Positions 20,241 through 29,750 of a DNA stretch of 64,000 bases are shown piece by piece. Both the position numbers and the translations under genes were made by a program. Each line of letters opens with the position of its first letter. The stretch's first letter is position 1. Below the pieces are notes generated by a model that saw only the letters and a list, made by a program, of their open reading frames with translations, was not told the DNA's origin and did not search any database. Origin of the DNA: Oceaniferula flava (GTDB lineage Bacteria > Verrucomicrobiota > Verrucomicrobiia > Verrucomicrobiales > Akkermansiaceae); NCBI RefSeq assembly GCF_016811075.1, contig NZ_JAFBGL010000001.1, positions 372,001-436,000 of the forward strand, written 5' to 3'.

Positions 20241-20510
20241 ATGGCTAAGAAATCATGGATCGCGCGCAACAAGCGCAAACAAGCAACTGTCGCTAAATAT
20301 GCAGACCTGCGTAAGCAGCTCAAAGAAGAGAAGGACTACGTTGGTCTCAGCATGCTCCCTCGCGATGCAAGTCCCACACGCGTGGTGAACCGTTGCGAGC
20401 ACACTGGTCGTCGTCACGGATTCCTCCGTCGTTTCAAGCTCTCACGTATTTCCTTCCGTGAGCTTGCTTCACACGGCATGATCCCCGGCGTGACAAAGTC
20501 CAGCTGGTAA
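20241..20510 (+). CDS. rpsN: 30S ribosomal protein S14
   Basis: An 89-residue S14 of the zinc-free long form: [17 protein letters not shown] at the start, [19 protein letters not shown] in the middle and the conserved end [13 protein letters not shown]. The C-x2-C zinc knuckles of short S14 are absent. It stands alone, outside the large ribosomal operon where rpsN often lies, and is followed by its own strong hairpin. Confidence 0.97.
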   Translation: MAKKSWIARNKRKQATVAKYADLRKQLKEEKDYVGLSMLPRDASPTRVVNRCEHTGRRHGFLRRFKLSRISFRELASHGMIPGVTKSSW

Positions 20511-20535
20511 GCTGCACTTTATTGTGATACTTTTT

Positions 20536-20566
20536 GACGCAAGGCGGTCCACCCCCGTCTTGCGTC
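20536..20566 (+). terminator. Terminator after rpsN
   Basis: 12-bp stem GACGCAAGGCGG/CCGTCTTGCGTC with one G-T pair and a 7-nt loop, followed by TTTG. It falls between rpsN and the next gene, which starts only 6 bp further on. Confidence 0.75.
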
Positions 20567-20572
20567 TTTGCT

Positions 20573-20833
20573 ATGCCCCTATACGACTACATTTCACTTC
20601 ATCCCGACGACCCTGAAAAGAGTTGTCGCGTATGTTCGCGGGGCTTTGAATTACGTCGTCCGATTGATCGGCCGGCTCTTGAAGTCTGCCCGCTTTGCCG
20701 CCATGAGGTGAAGAAACTGATTAGTCGGGTAAACACTCCCAAAATCACCAAGCCTTTTTCTGTGACCGATGCCAAGAAGGCCGGCTTCACCGTGTTGGAA
20801 AAGCGCGATGAGGGGGTGTATGAACGCCAGTAA
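20573..20833 (+). CDS. FmdB-type zinc ribbon protein
   Basis: An 86-residue protein starting MPLYDYIS, the usual opening of FmdB-type putative regulators. Two Cys pairs form a zinc ribbon: CRVC and CPLC, separated by about 20 residues (RGFELRRPIDRPALEV). The tail (FSVTDAKKAGFTVLEKRDEGVY) is conserved-looking but has no known role. FmdB proteins are of uncertain function, and regulation is an old inference. It sits 14 bp before the next gene, so the two are probably co-expressed. The ATG at 20573 is chosen because upstream codons lie in the rpsN terminator. Confidence 0.8.
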   Translation: MPLYDYISLHPDDPEKSCRVCSRGFELRRPIDRPALEVCPLCRHEVKKLISRVNTPKITKPFSVTDAKKAGFTVLEKRDEGVYERQ

Positions 20834-20847
20834 TGAGGGGCTAGGTC

Positions 20848-21288
20848 ATGGAGCAGTCGGAGAAACCAGAGACCAACACTCGCAAGAGCCTTTTCTCGAT
20901 TGTCGCTCTATTGGGCATTTTGATGTTGGTCATCTATGGCTCGCCGCTGCTGAAGGAAAAACTTCGCGAGTATTCAGACAAGAAGGCGTCTGAGGAACAG
21001 GAGAGTGCCGAGACCGAAGTTTCGCCCCAACCACAGGTTCCGGAAGCGCTGACTCAGTGGTTACCGCTGGTGACCGAGCAGCTGCCCAAGCTAGACAACG
21101 GATCGGCCCGCTACCAGCTACGCCACCTGCGGATGAACGACGATCAAAGCTGCTTGCTTCTCGATCTGCAAGAAGGGGAGCATGGCAGACCTTTCGATCT
21201 GATTCTCGAACGTGATCAATTTGGTCGCTATATCAGTAGGGATTCCGATATCCCCGTAAAAATCTACCCGCCTACAGAGGGGCATTAG
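20848..21288 (+). CDS. Hypothetical single-pass membrane protein
   Basis: A 146-residue protein of unknown function. One membrane helix (SLFSIVALLGILMLVIYG, residues 14-31) is followed by a charged linker rich in Glu and Pro (SEEQESAETEVSPQPQVP) and a C-terminal domain of about 80 residues (WLPLVTEQLPKLDNGSARY, then CLLLDLQEGEHGRPFDLIL). The topology would put the C-terminal domain in the periplasm. It is 14 bp downstream of the FmdB-like gene. Confidence 0.65.
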   Translation: MEQSEKPETNTRKSLFSIVALLGILMLVIYGSPLLKEKLREYSDKKASEEQESAETEVSPQPQVPEALTQWLPLVTEQLPKLDNGSARYQLRHLRMNDDQSCLLLDLQEGEHGRPFDLILERDQFGRYISRDSDIPVKIYPPTEGH

Positions 21289-21459
21289 GCTCCGTGTTGT
21301 GAGTGGGAAGGGCTGAAGCCTTTTGGTTGTGCTGTGTGGTAAGTCATTGGCCACGATTGCGCTGTGGTTGCAGCGTGATGACAGTCTACGCAGGGGGAAA
21401 CGTCTTTTTTGTGTTTACCTGATGTCGGGGAGTGCGCATTTTGAGCGTTACTCCCCCTA

Positions 21460-24400
21460 ATGATGAATAGTTTACATAGTATCGCCTGCAGCCTCTTATG
21501 GGCTGTCGGTTGGATGTCCTTCGCTCACACGGCTCATGCTCAGCCGATCGATCTCAGTGATGGAACCGCAGCCCAAAGCAGCACGCTGGATGAATACGAT
21601 GCCGGCCTCGCCCTCGATGGAGTCAATAATTTCACCCACACCGAGGCATCCGACAACGATCCCACCTGGCAGGTGCTCCTGCCTTCTGATCGAACCTTTC
21701 AAGAAATCACCTTGGTCAATCGAGGGGGGAGTGGTAGCTGGCTGCCACGCTTCCGCGATCTAACGGTCGAAGTGGTGAACTTCAGTGGAAATGTGAATCA
21801 GGACTTCGACGGTGGCACCGTGGTGTTCACCTCGCCCTTGCTCAACCCGAACAATGAGCTGGGGTCTCCGGCCAGCATCACCGTGGATGCCGGTGGAGTC
21901 ACAGGAAACATGATCCGCGTGACACGAACACCGGATGGTGATGCCAACGACGGTGTGCTGTCGCTCGACGAAGTCACCGCCACAGGCCCTGGGCGGATTG
22001 TTTCTTTCAGCCCGGATTGGACGACTATCACTCCGGGCGATCCGCTGACCCTGAGCTGGGATGTTTCGGCGGGGCTGACCTCGCTGCAGATCGATCAAGG
22101 CGTGGGCAACGTGCTTGCACATACCTCCAATGGAGTGGGGAGCGTGGTGCTGACCCCGGGGCCGAGTGCCACCACGACCTATCAGATCACCGCAAGCGAT
22201 GCCAATGGCAGCTCGGTGGACTCGACCACCGTTGCTGTGGTCAATGATCCTTTGATCTATTCCTTCGCAGCCGACAAGGGCTTCAGCACATCGGGGGCCA
22301 ACGTCAATTTGAGCTGGAATGTCAGTGGCAATACCACCTCGCTGACACTCAATGGAGTCGATGTGTTAGGGGGCAGCAGCACCACAGTTTCACCGACAAC
22401 CGACAGCAACTACGTCTTGGTTGGCTCAAATGCCAATGGCAGCGTCACCAAGACGCTTTCGGTGAAGATCATCGAATCTGGAGTGCCTGTGATCACCGAG
22501 TTCATGGCGGATAACGAATCCGGTTTGGCAGATGGCGACGGTGACCGGTCGGACTGGATCGAGCTTCACAACCCCGGCAGTGTGTCCGCTTCGCTGGCGG
22601 GCTATTTCCTGACGGATGATCCTGCGGACCTTACCAAATGGGCCTTCCCTGATGTCACCATGGCACCGGGCAGCTACCTGGTGGTCTTCGCTTCCGGTAA
22701 GGGCCCGAACGGTCCTGCCGGAGAGCTGCACAGCCATTTCTCCCTCAATGCCGATGGCGAGTATCTTGCTCTGGTGAAGCCGGATGGAAGCTCGATTGCC
22801 ACCGAGTTCAGCCCGACCTATGACGAGCAACGGGGGGACATTTCCTTCGGTTACTCCGACTCCGCGGCCATGGAAGGGTATTTCCTAACACCTACGCCTG
22901 GCGCGGCGAACAGCACGCCGATGGGGGGCTTTGTCAAAGACACCAATTTCTCACACGACCGAGGCTTTTACAGCGCCTCCTTTCCACTGGAAATCACGAG
23001 CCTAACCGCCGGCGCGCAGATTCGTTACACTACGGACGGCTCCAAACCGACGGCCTCGCACGGGCAGATTTACACCGCGGGAAATCCGATCACGATCAGC
23101 CAGACCACCGTCGTGCGCGCCGCCGCGTTCAAGGATCAGTTTGAATCGACCAATATCGATACCCACACGTATATTTTCAAATCGGATGTCATCGCGGATC
23201 CGAACATGGACACCGCGATCACTCAAGATTCCAGCTACGGTCCCCAGCTCGATGCGGCACTCACGTCCATTCCCAGCATTTCGCTAACCTTCTCGGGCGA
23301 CCTGGACTACGACGAAAAGGAAGTCGCCATCGAGATGATCAACTTTGAGGGGGGAAACAAGCAGGTGGATGCGGGCATGGAGCGATTTGGCGGTTATAAT
23401 ACTGACTACGCGAAGCGGAGTATCCGGATCACCTTCCGCAAGGATTACGGCCCGGGGAAATTGGAATTTGATCTGTTTGATAACCACGATTGGAAAAGCT
23501 ACCAGCCGGCAGAAAAATACGACGCCATCGAGCTCCGCGCGGGCAACCACGACATGTCGCTTCGCGGCGCCTACCTGTCGAACCGATACGCCGATGACTC
23601 CCTGCTCGATATGGGGCAGATCGCTCCGCACGGGCGCTTTGTGCACGTCTACATCAACGGTCGCTATTGGGGCCAGTATCACCTGCGCGAGCGCTGGAAT
23701 GCCTCGATGCTGTCCGAGTATTTCGGCGGTGACAAGGAGGACTACGAGGCGATCAATGCCAACAACTCCGGTGGCAATTTTCAAACTGGCGAGGCCTACG
23801 ATGGAACAGGGGAGCAGTGGGAGGAAACACAAACCCTGCTGGACAGCTCGACCCCCTTTGCCTCAGCCAAGTCGCATCTTGATATCATCAATCTAATCGA
23901 TTTCATGCTGCTGTGGACCAATGGCAACTCTGAGAGCGAGTTCCGTGCGGCTGGTTCGGTGCCACTTGGCGTGCCTTTTAAGTTTTTCATGAAGGATGCC
24001 GATGGCTTTTTGCGCAATCCGAGTCACAGCGTCGATCACCAAGGTCCGCTGAGCGCGATGGATGAGCTGGCGGACGAAGGCGACCCTGACTATGAGATGC
24101 TGCTGGCGGATCGGATTCACAAACACTACTTCAATGACGGAGCGCTGACTTCCGCCAAGAGCATCGAGCGCTTGCAAGAACGGGTCGATGAAACCCAACT
24201 CTCGATCCTCACAGAGAGTGCACGTTGGGGCTATCGCACGCCCTCGAGCTGGCAATCGTATCAAGACAATATGATCAACAGCCAGCTGCCTGGGCAAACG
24301 GCGAGTATGATCACCAAGTTTAAAAATGCCGGCATGTATCCCTCCATCGATGCCCCGGTCTACAACCAGCATGGCGGCACAGCACCTGGGGAGGGACCGA

Positions 24401-26136
24401 CGATTGCCGTCAGCAGTAGCAGCTTGAAAGTCTATTACATGTTTGGCCCGCTGGACACGGATCCAGACCCCTACCGGCATTCGCTCGACCCTCGTCTTCC
24501 CGGCGGTGGCATCAATCCGGCGGCCACCATCATCAACTACGATGGCACCGGTGGCGTGCCCACGAATTTCGTGCAGACTGGTGACGATTGGTCTTACCTC
24601 GACGATGGCTCAAACCAAGGCACTGCATGGAGGGCGAAGATCTTTAACGACAACACATGGAGCAGCGGCCCGTCGGAACTCGGCTATGGCGATGGCGACG
24701 AGGCCACGGTAGTCGGCTACGTCGATGTCGATCCGGGCAGCAATGGCATACAGAAAAATGTCACCACCTACTTCCGGAAGTCGGATATCAACATCGCGGA
24801 CCTCTCGCAGTATGAAAGCTTCACCCTGAACTACTGGTATGACGATGCCATTGCCATTTACGTCAATGGGGTGGAGGTCGACCGCAAAAACCTCACCGCC
24901 AACGCCCCCTACGATGAGTTTTCCTCCGGTACCGTGACCGACAACGCGTTTGCCAGCATCACCCTGCCGGTGTCGTATTTTAACCAAGGCAACAACACCA
25001 TCGCAGCGGAGGTGCATCAGCGTAGCTACACGAGCACAGATCTGTCGTTCAACTTGAACATGGTTGGCAATCTCCCCGGCTCGGGGCAATCCGGACTGGT
25101 GTCCGATGAAATCCCGGTGACCGCCTCCGGCTGGCTCTTGTCGCGGACATACAACCCGAACGCCGGCGCCTGGAGTGCGCTCAACGCAGCCTTCTTCGCA
25201 CCCGACCCTGTGCTCGCCGACGCCTCTAACCTGGTAATTTCCGAACTCAACTACCACCCAGCCGATCCCTCCGGGGCGGGGGAATTGGCGATCACCGCAG
25301 ACAAGAATGATTTCGAATTTGTGGAGCTGAAAAATGTGTCGCCTGTGCCGGTGGACATGTCCGGCGTCGCCTTCACCGATGGCATCGATTTCACCTTCGG
25401 CCCGAACAATGTCATCCCCGCAGGTGAACGGATGATCATCGTGAAAAACAAAGCCGCCTTTTCAGAACGATACGGCGCCGCTTTGAGTTCACTGCGCTTC
25501 GGCACGGACAGTATTGGCAACAGTGAATTCTCCGGGAGTTTGAGCAACGGCGGCGAACAGGTCGTATTGAGGGATGCCTCCGGCGGGCTGATCCATGATT
25601 TCACCTATGACGATGCGGCACCGTGGCCAAGCGCGACCGATGGCGATGGCTTCTCTATGGTGCTGATTGCCCCCGTCATTCCGATCCCCGATCATAATGT
25701 TGGCAGCAATTGGGCCGCCAGTGCGCAGGCGGGAGGTCAGCCAGGTGCGGCAAGCCCCGCTGGTTTTGCCGGCGACCCGTATGCGGATGCCGATGGTGAC
25801 GGAGTCAAGGCCCTCATCGAGTATGCCCTTGGCACCAGTGATGACAATGCGCTGGACAGTCCATACACCGCTGAAGTTGCCGCTTACTCCGTAGGCACTG
25901 AAACCATTCATTACCTCACCCTCACTTATAAGGTGAACCAGCACACCCGCAATGCCGTCACCGTGACCGCTCAGATATCGGAAGACCTCAGCATCTGGCA
26001 GGGGGCTCCCGAGCTGGTGTTGGTGTCGGAAACCGACAACGGAGATGGCACTGTTAGCTATATCTATCGCAGTGCCGTGCCCTTTGGGGAACGGCTGTCC
26101 GGGCGCGAGTTCATGCGGATTAAGGTGACGGAATAG
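21460..26136 (+). CDS. Giant secreted protein with CotH kinase and two lamin-tail domains
   Basis: A 1558-residue exported protein; residues 1-27 are a Sec signal ending AHTAHA. In order: a discoidin-like N-terminal region (to about 170), two Ig-like repeats with SLTLNG- and SLQIDQ-type strands (about 180-340), a lamin-tail domain (VITEFMADNESG, about 345-470), a chitobiase/FN3-like segment (IRYTTDGSKPT, about 520), a CotH spore-coat-kinase-like domain (about 610-960, with RAGNHD and YINGRYWGQYHLRERW), a beta domain binding the next part (about 1040-1210), and a second lamin-tail domain (VISELNYHPADP, about 1260-1400). It ends with a calcium-type repeat (DADGDGVKALIEYALG). CotH domains phosphorylate proteins in spore formers; the role in Verrucomicrobiota is unknown. 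Confidence 0.9.
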   Translation: MMNSLHSIACSLLWAVGWMSFAHTAHAQPIDLSDGTAAQSSTLDEYDAGLALDGVNNFTHTEASDNDPTWQVLLPSDRTFQEITLVNRGGSGSWLPRFRDLTVEVVNFSGNVNQDFDGGTVVFTSPLLNPNNELGSPASITVDAGGVTGNMIRVTRTPDGDANDGVLSLDEVTATGPGRIVSFSPDWTTITPGDPLTLSWDVSAGLTSLQIDQGVGNVLAHTSNGVGSVVLTPGPSATTTYQITASDANGSSVDSTTVAVVNDPLIYSFAADKGFSTSGANVNLSWNVSGNTTSLTLNGVDVLGGSSTTVSPTTDSNYVLVGSNANGSVTKTLSVKIIESGVPVITEFMADNESGLADGDGDRSDWIELHNPGSVSASLAGYFLTDDPADLTKWAFPDVTMAPGSYLVVFASGKGPNGPAGELHSHFSLNADGEYLALVKPDGSSIATEFSPTYDEQRGDISFGYSDSAAMEGYFLTPTPGAANSTPMGGFVKDTNFSHDRGFYSASFPLEITSLTAGAQIRYTTDGSKPTASHGQIYTAGNPITISQTTVVRAAAFKDQFESTNIDTHTYIFKSDVIADPNMDTAITQDSSYGPQLDAALTSIPSISLTFSGDLDYDEKEVAIEMINFEGGNKQVDAGMERFGGYNTDYAKRSIRITFRKDYGPGKLEFDLFDNHDWKSYQPAEKYDAIELRAGNHDMSLRGAYLSNRYADDSLLDMGQIAPHGRFVHVYINGRYWGQYHLRERWNASMLSEYFGGDKEDYEAINANNSGGNFQTGEAYDGTGEQWEETQTLLDSSTPFASAKSHLDIINLIDFMLLWTNGNSESEFRAAGSVPLGVPFKFFMKDADGFLRNPSHSVDHQGPLSAMDELADEGDPDYEMLLADRIHKHYFNDGALTSAKSIERLQERVDETQLSILTESARWGYRTPSSWQSYQDNMINSQLPGQTASMITKFKNAGMYPSIDAPVYNQHGGTAPGEGPTIAVSSSSLKVYYMFGPLDTDPDPYRHSLDPRLPGGGINPAATIINYDGTGGVPTNFVQTGDDWSYLDDGSNQGTAWRAKIFNDNTWSSGPSELGYGDGDEATVVGYVDVDPGSNGIQKNVTTYFRKSDINIADLSQYESFTLNYWYDDAIAIYVNGVEVDRKNLTANAPYDEFSSGTVTDNAFASITLPVSYFNQGNNTIAAEVHQRSYTSTDLSFNLNMVGNLPGSGQSGLVSDEIPVTASGWLLSRTYNPNAGAWSALNAAFFAPDPVLADASNLVISELNYHPADPSGAGELAITADKNDFEFVELKNVSPVPVDMSGVAFTDGIDFTFGPNNVIPAGERMIIVKNKAAFSERYGAALSSLRFGTDSIGNSEFSGSLSNGGEQVVLRDASGGLIHDFTYDDAAPWPSATDGDGFSMVLIAPVIPIPDHNVGSNWAASAQAGGQPGAASPAGFAGDPYADADGDGVKALIEYALGTSDDNALDSPYTAEVAAYSVGTETIHYLTLTYKVNQHTRNAVTVTAQISEDLSIWQGAPELVLVSETDNGDGTVSYIYRSAVPFGERLSGREFMRIKVTE

Positions 26137-26199
26137 TGGCGCAGCAGTGGTGGCTGGAAGGAAAATCCGCAGGTCAGAGCACAAGGTTTTTCATACACC

Positions 26200-26341
26200 G
26201 AGTAAGACACAGAAAGGTGCGATCTCGATTGAAACTATGGTGGGGTGATGTTTTAATGAACGACATTAATAGATTAATGCTTACCGGTTTAGTCCAGTTG
26301 CGAGACAATCTATCAACACACAAAACCCCAAAATACACATC
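26200..26341 (+). promoter_or_regulatory. Duplicated leader, copy 1 (before PEP-CTERM gene 1)
   Basis: This 142-bp leader is clearly related to 27378-27518. Shared blocks include GAGTAAGACAC, GATTAA-GCTTACCGGTTTAGT and the AT-rich stretch ATCTATCAACACACAAAA just before the start codon. Conservation outside the coding part suggests a shared promoter or 5' UTR control element. Confidence 0.6.
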
Positions 26342-27169
26342 ATGAAAATAAATAAATTAATAGCAACGTCCTCCCTTCTCGCGATGCTTCCTATGGGGGC
26401 ACCAGCGGCACTGATTACCTGGAGTCCTTCGGTCGATATGTATGCCGATGGCGTCGGTATAGATGGCGATCAAAGCTTCGTCAGCACAAACGGCACTGGT
26501 GTATTAGCTGTAAATGGTACTGATGTTACCACCCAAAACCCTACAGTGAATGGTGTAGCCTTTACAGATGTTATTGCAACAACGCTTCAGGCTGGCTACA
26601 CGGATGCTGGAAGTGGCGTGACTATTCAGTCAGATGTTCTTATTGGTCAAACTGATAATGCTTTTGGAGATGGAGGGTTTAGTGGCGACACAGATATCTT
26701 CAATCTGATAGCAGGAGGATACTTTGGCGCCAACACTATCACATTCGGAGGCTTAACTATAGGTAACACCTACGAGATACAGGTTTTTTCCAACGATGCA
26801 CGAACCACGGGTGGGCGTGCAAACAATAGCACGGATTGGCGCACGGGTTTTAGTGATGGCACACAAAGCTTTGCAGACAGCTTGACGGCAGGCACAATTG
26901 GAGAATCCAGTCTAAATAATCGCACTCCCGCACCTGATCTCACAGGCGAGACATCAGGTGACTATATCATTGGAACATTTGTGGCTACAGCAGCTACACA
27001 GTCTTTTGAAACTGCTGGAACGAGTGATGGTGGCACAAACTGGACCGACGGAGGACGTTCCCAGATCAATGGTATTCAGCTCCGTCAAATTGCCGAAGTG
27101 CCAGAACCTTCATCCGCAGCCCTTCTCGGCCTCGGTGGACTTGCTCTTATCCTGCGCCGCAGGAAGTAA
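26342..27169 (+). CDS. PEP-CTERM sorting domain protein, paralogue 1
   Basis: A 275-residue secreted protein. A signal peptide (MKINKLIATSSLLAMLPMGAPA) is followed by ALITWSPSVDMYADGVG and a beta-rich domain typical of PEP-CTERM surface proteins (TFGGLTIGNTYEIQVFSNDAR). The C-terminal tail VPEPSSAALLGLGGLALILR ending RRK is the PEP-CTERM signal: the P-E-P motif, a hydrophobic helix and a basic end, recognised by an exosortase. No exosortase is in the window. It is similar along its length to the next gene. Confidence 0.93.
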   Translation: MKINKLIATSSLLAMLPMGAPAALITWSPSVDMYADGVGIDGDQSFVSTNGTGVLAVNGTDVTTQNPTVNGVAFTDVIATTLQAGYTDAGSGVTIQSDVLIGQTDNAFGDGGFSGDTDIFNLIAGGYFGANTITFGGLTIGNTYEIQVFSNDARTTGGRANNSTDWRTGFSDGTQSFADSLTAGTIGESSLNNRTPAPDLTGETSGDYIIGTFVATAATQSFETAGTSDGGTNWTDGGRSQINGIQLRQIAEVPEPSSAALLGLGGLALILRRRK

Positions 27170-27195
27170 TGCATTGACTTGTTAAGTGACCTTTC

Positions 27196-27223
27196 AAGCC
27201 GCTCTACCCAGGTAGGGCGGCTT
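27196..27223 (+). terminator. Terminator after PEP-CTERM gene 1
   Basis: 13-bp stem AAGCCGCTCTACC/GGTAGGGCGGCTT with one wobble pair and a 2-nt gap at the loop, followed by TTTCTT. It is nearly the same sequence as the hairpin at 28358-28385. Confidence 0.85.
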
Positions 27224-27377
27224 TTTCTTGTCTGCGGGGTGGCATGGCACACGGTTGCCTGACACGTGGTCTAACAATTTCATAATGATGCCGAAATATG
27301 GATGACACTCTCATTGTTCCCTGAGTGTGGCTGAATGTGGCCTGGCAGCGCTCTTGAATCAGCCTGTTTTGTGCTCT

Positions 27378-27518
27378 GAGTAAGACACAAAAAGGGACGA
27401 TCTCGGTTGACCACCATGGTGGGTTGATGTTTTGATAGGACGATCTAATAGATTAACGCTTACCGGTTTAGTGCGGTTAAGTGACGATCTATCAACACAC
27501 AAAAACCCAAACACACAC
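27378..27518 (+). promoter_or_regulatory. Duplicated leader, copy 2 (before PEP-CTERM gene 2)
   Basis: Second copy of the leader described at 26200-26341. The stretch 27224-27377 before it, between the first terminator and this leader, holds no gene that I can see. Confidence 0.6.
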
Positions 27519-28331
27519 ATGATAAAAATAAATCAATTATTAGCAAACGCCTCGCTACTGACGCTGCTTCCCATGGCCGCGTCTGCAGCATTAATCACTT
27601 GGAGCCCTTCAGTCGATATGTATGCCGATGGCGTAGGTGTTGATGGTGATGATAGTTTCGTCAACAACTCAACTGGATCCTTCGTTCTTGCCTATTCTGG
27701 TACTGACGCCAGCACGGCTGCTACAGGAACGCTCAACGGTGTTACCTTTGGCCAAGCAGATGAGGTCCTTCTAACTGGGGCGGGTTACACCGGCGGTGGT
27801 GTTACAGTCACACTCTCTAATGGCAGATCTACAGGCACAGCATACAATACTGGATCATTTGCTACCGGCGGTGACATCGAAAACTTGCTTGATGGCGGTG
27901 TATTTGATGCGGCTACCTTGACACTGTCTGGACTGATAATTGGGGACACGTATATCCTGCAAATCTTTACTAATGACGCCCGCACGGGGGGGACTCGGAG
28001 TGTGGACTGGCAAGTTGGCTTTAGTGATGGCACGCAATCATTTGATGACAGTTATACAGCGAACACCCATGGTGCTTCAGATTTAAACAACCGAGCTTCC
28101 GGCGGTGGAGCTGGAGAGTTATCTGGCGACTCGATTATTGGAACCTTCGTAGCCAGCGATACCACTCAGAGCTTTGAATATAGAGGAACCCGAGATAATT
28201 GGGTTACTCAAACGGTTGGCACAGGTCAGATTAATGGCTTGCAACTTCGCACGATTCCAGTTCCGGAGCCATCCTCCGCAGCTCTTCTCGGTCTCGGTGG
28301 TTTAGCTTTGATCCTGCGCCGAAGAAAGTAA
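27519..28331 (+). CDS. PEP-CTERM sorting domain protein, paralogue 2
   Basis: A 270-residue paralogue of the preceding gene. It has a signal peptide (MIKINQLLANASLLTLLPMAASA), the same first mature segment ALITWSPSVDMYADGVG, related blocks later (LSGLIIGDTYILQIFTNDAR, VDWQVGFSDGTQSFDDS), and the same tail VPEPSSAALLGLGGLALILR then RRK. The middle has diverged (about residues 48-120). An in-frame ATG at 27432 lies in the duplicated leader and is not used in copy 1, so 27519 is the start. Confidence 0.93.
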   Translation: MIKINQLLANASLLTLLPMAASAALITWSPSVDMYADGVGVDGDDSFVNNSTGSFVLAYSGTDASTAATGTLNGVTFGQADEVLLTGAGYTGGGVTVTLSNGRSTGTAYNTGSFATGGDIENLLDGGVFDAATLTLSGLIIGDTYILQIFTNDARTGGTRSVDWQVGFSDGTQSFDDSYTANTHGASDLNNRASGGGAGELSGDSIIGTFVASDTTQSFEYRGTRDNWVTQTVGTGQINGLQLRTIPVPEPSSAALLGLGGLALILRRRK

Positions 28332-28357
28332 TCCACTGACTTCCGAAGTGTCCTTCC

Positions 28358-28385
28358 AAGCCGCTCTACCCAGGTAGAGCGGCTT
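28358..28385 (+). terminator. Terminator after PEP-CTERM gene 2
   Basis: 13-bp perfect stem AAGCCGCTCTACC/GGTAGAGCGGCTT, followed by CTTTT. It is a copy of the terminator at 27196-27223, so gene, leader and terminator were duplicated together. Confidence 0.85.
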
Positions 28386-28466
28386 CTTTTGATGGGGTAT
28401 GCCGTCGGTGGAAGAGGTTGGTGTGGAAAGATTGCTCTCTGGTCTATTTTAGCTAAGCTCGGAGCT

Positions 28467-29357
28467 GTGACTTCTTGGATCGATCAATTTGTGCTCTACC
28501 TGGCTACCGAGAAAGGTCTATCGTCAGCCTATCAGCTATCGGTCAGGCAATCGCTGGATGCTCTGGCGAAGTGGGCGGAGGCGCGTCCTGGGCTGACCAG
28601 GTGGAATGATATGGGCACTCAAGAGCTGGCGAGCTTTCTGGCAGCGCAGAAAGACGGTGGGATGTCGGCCGCATCACTGCGCATCACCATGGTGCACATG
28701 AAGATTTTCTTCCGCTTCCTTGTGGCAAGAAAGGTAATCGTCGCCGATCCTGCCGAGCCCTTGCAGCCGCCACGCGGCGAGATGCATCTGCCGGAAACGC
28801 TGAACGAGCAACATGTCGCCAATTTGTTAGCCTCGGTTGACATCAACAAGCGACTTGGGAAACGGGATCTGGCGATTTTGGAACTCTTTTACGCTTCTGG
28901 CCTTCGCCTTTCAGAGCTCTGCCAGGCGCGGTTGGAAAACCTCGATCTCGATGAGCATTTCATTCGGGTGACAGGGAAAGGTAACAAGACCCGACTGGTC
29001 CCTGTCGGCGGCAAAGCGTGTCAGGCCGTGGCTAACTATCTGAAGCATGAACGACCGGAGCTGGTGTCGCCCAAGACCTCATCGTGGGTTTTCCTCAGTG
29101 TTCGAGGTGGAGCCTTGAGTCCGGAGCGGGTGCGGGAAATCGTCAAGCAGCGCGCCAAGGCCGCGGGCATCGAGCAGACGATGTATCCGCATTTGCTACG
29201 TCACTCCTTCGCCACCCACCTGCTGCAAAACGGCGCCGATCTCCGCGTGATCCAAGACATGTTAGGGCACGCGGACATCGCCACCACCCAGATCTATACC
29301 CACGTTGATCAGAAGAGCCTCAAGTCGACTCATCGCAAATTTCATCCCAGAGGCTGA
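28467..29357 (+). CDS. xerD: XerD-like tyrosine recombinase
   Basis: A 296-residue tyrosine recombinase, counted from the GTG at 28467. With this start the catalytic residues fall at Arg147 (SGLRLSELC), Lys171 (VTGKGNK), His242 and Arg245 (HLLRHSFATHLL), His268 (LGHADIATT) and Tyr277 (IYTHVD). That is within two residues of the E. coli XerD positions and closer to XerD than XerC spacing. It probably resolves chromosome dimers at dif with FtsK. An ATG at 28389 is in frame but lies in the tail of the upstream terminator. Confidence 0.85.
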   Translation: MTSWIDQFVLYLATEKGLSSAYQLSVRQSLDALAKWAEARPGLTRWNDMGTQELASFLAAQKDGGMSAASLRITMVHMKIFFRFLVARKVIVADPAEPLQPPRGEMHLPETLNEQHVANLLASVDINKRLGKRDLAILELFYASGLRLSELCQARLENLDLDEHFIRVTGKGNKTRLVPVGGKACQAVANYLKHERPELVSPKTSSWVFLSVRGGALSPERVREIVKQRAKAAGIEQTMYPHLLRHSFATHLLQNGADLRVIQDMLGHADIATTQIYTHVDQKSLKSTHRKFHPRG

Positions 29358-29372
29358 TAATCTCTGCGAGGG

Positions 29373-29750
29373 CTAGGATGCTATCTTTGATCGCTGGGGT
29401 TTGGATAGCTGAGAGCAAAATACCAGAAAGGCCATGCTGTTGAGCAGCCAAAAAATATACCGACCATCGGCTACTAGGTTGATGATCTTGATTAGGCGGT
29501 CGCTGTGAAGCTGTGGCATTTTCATCCAAACGTATTCCGAGATGGAGGGAACACTGAGCAACATATTCAGGATACCGCCTAAGAAAGCTGTTGCTGCTGC
29601 CACCGCTGAAAAGATGAGCATGAATCGCAATGCGGGAGTGCGATAGCGCTTCCACCAAATCAGCGTGCACCACAAACACGCCATGGGCAGAAGGAGCGAG
29701 ACGTAATAGTCCACCTGAAGAATCAAGAAGGGTAGGGTCGGGGGATTCAT
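29373..29750 (-). CDS. Hypothetical membrane protein
   Basis: A 125-residue protein of unknown function with about three hydrophobic segments: LQVDYYVSLLLPMACLWCTL, then MLIFSAVAAATAFLGGILNM, and FWLLNSMAFLVFCSQL near the C-terminus. It overlaps the upstream gene by 4 bp (ATGA), so translation is likely coupled. Confidence 0.6.
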   Translation of the reverse strand: MNPPTLPFLILQVDYYVSLLLPMACLWCTLIWWKRYRTPALRFMLIFSAVAAATAFLGGILNMLLSVPSISEYVWMKMPQLHSDRLIKIINLVADGRYIFWLLNSMAFLVFCSQLSKPQRSKIAS

